Positions 63,705-64,000 of a stretch of DNA of 64,000 bases are shown piece by piece (within the stretch, counting starts at the first letter, position 1; the number at the start of each line of letters is the position of its first letter). Under the pieces are notes generated by a model. The model did not search any database and had not been told where the DNA came from. It saw only the letters and a list, made by a program, of their open reading frames with translations. A program made the position numbers and the translations under genes. This stretch comes from Zeus faber (Eukaryota > Chordata > Actinopteri > Zeiformes > Zeidae), in the NCBI GenBank assembly GCA_960531495.1, contig OY482854.1:14516808-14580807 (forward strand). The letters are read 5' to 3'.

Positions 63705-64000
63705 GGTTGCCCGCCTGATAGTGAAGCTAAAAAAAAAAAAAAAAAAAAAAGCCGAGGCTTTTATTAAAATACTAAAAACAACTGGTTCTCGCGGTAGAAG
63801 TCAGTGGCACCACATTTAGGATGGGTGGAGTCCCTTTCGGTAGGAGCGATCTAACTACACCAGCGTTGTACCCAGGCTACGGCTAGCCTGGCTACGCTGT
63901 GACCGCAGGTCCAGCCCCTTCCATCGTGCATGACTTTTATTTATTAAAAAAAATATATATAAATAAAACATGCCCGTCGAATGCTACCGACCAGTCGATA
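63705..64000 (-). promoter_or_regulatory. 5' flank of ankrd13d
   Basis: The first 296 bases upstream of the ankrd13d ATG, containing an A-run (63,728-63,750) and GGCTAC/GGCTAGCC-rich sequence near 63,880. Whether a 5' UTR intron lies here cannot be judged. Confidence 0.35.

Overview
The window is from a teleost (ray-finned fish) nuclear genome. Genes are split into short exons with GT-AG introns. The DNA between them is full of (CA)n/(GT)n microsatellites, tRNA-derived SINEs, Tc1, hAT and TTAA-ended MITE elements, and 5'-truncated LINEs with fish-type tails. The encoded proteins are vertebrate families. The species cannot be named from the sequence.

Layout. 1-13 kb: a decayed LINE followed by gene-poor DNA with microsatellites, a G-rich minisatellite and two CpG-rich patches without a recognisable gene. 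13.3-15.5 kb: a SINE and two Tc1/mariner remnants. 16.7-27.2 kb (-): a complete 12-exon rnf38-type RING-H2 E3 ligase with a CpG-rich 5' end. 29.2-34.4 kb (-): a complete 8-exon zcchc7 (TRAMP-complex zinc-knuckle protein). 36.0-37.5 kb (-): a Rex1/CR1-like LINE 3' end. 40.1-40.9 kb (+): a compact, divergent Pax2/5/8-type paired domain in four exons with an octapeptide and an early stop. 43.5-44.0 kb: a long foldback repeat. 46.8-49.5 kb (+): a four-exon gene for a small RING protein with several membrane segments, which I do not recognise. 51.2-54.1 kb (+): a STAP-type PH-SH2 adaptor. 55.6-63.7 kb (-): a complete 16-exon ankrd13d, tail-to-tail with the STAP gene.

For rnf38, zcchc7 and ankrd13d I joined exons at visible splice sites. 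Every junction keeps phase, giving predicted proteins of 647, 491 and 628 residues. The STAP model (350 residues) and the RING-membrane model (223 residues) also keep phase throughout.

The order rnf38 - zcchc7 - Pax matches the human 9p13 neighbourhood RNF38 - MELK - PAX5 - ZCCHC7 as I recall it, though with local rearrangement. The Pax fragment could therefore be a relict or second copy of pax5. Three genes here (RNF38, the RING-membrane protein, ANKRD13D) relate to ubiquitin, but they are independent vertebrate loci and nothing suggests an operon-like system. The two items most worth follow-up are the RING-membrane gene and the compact Pax gene.
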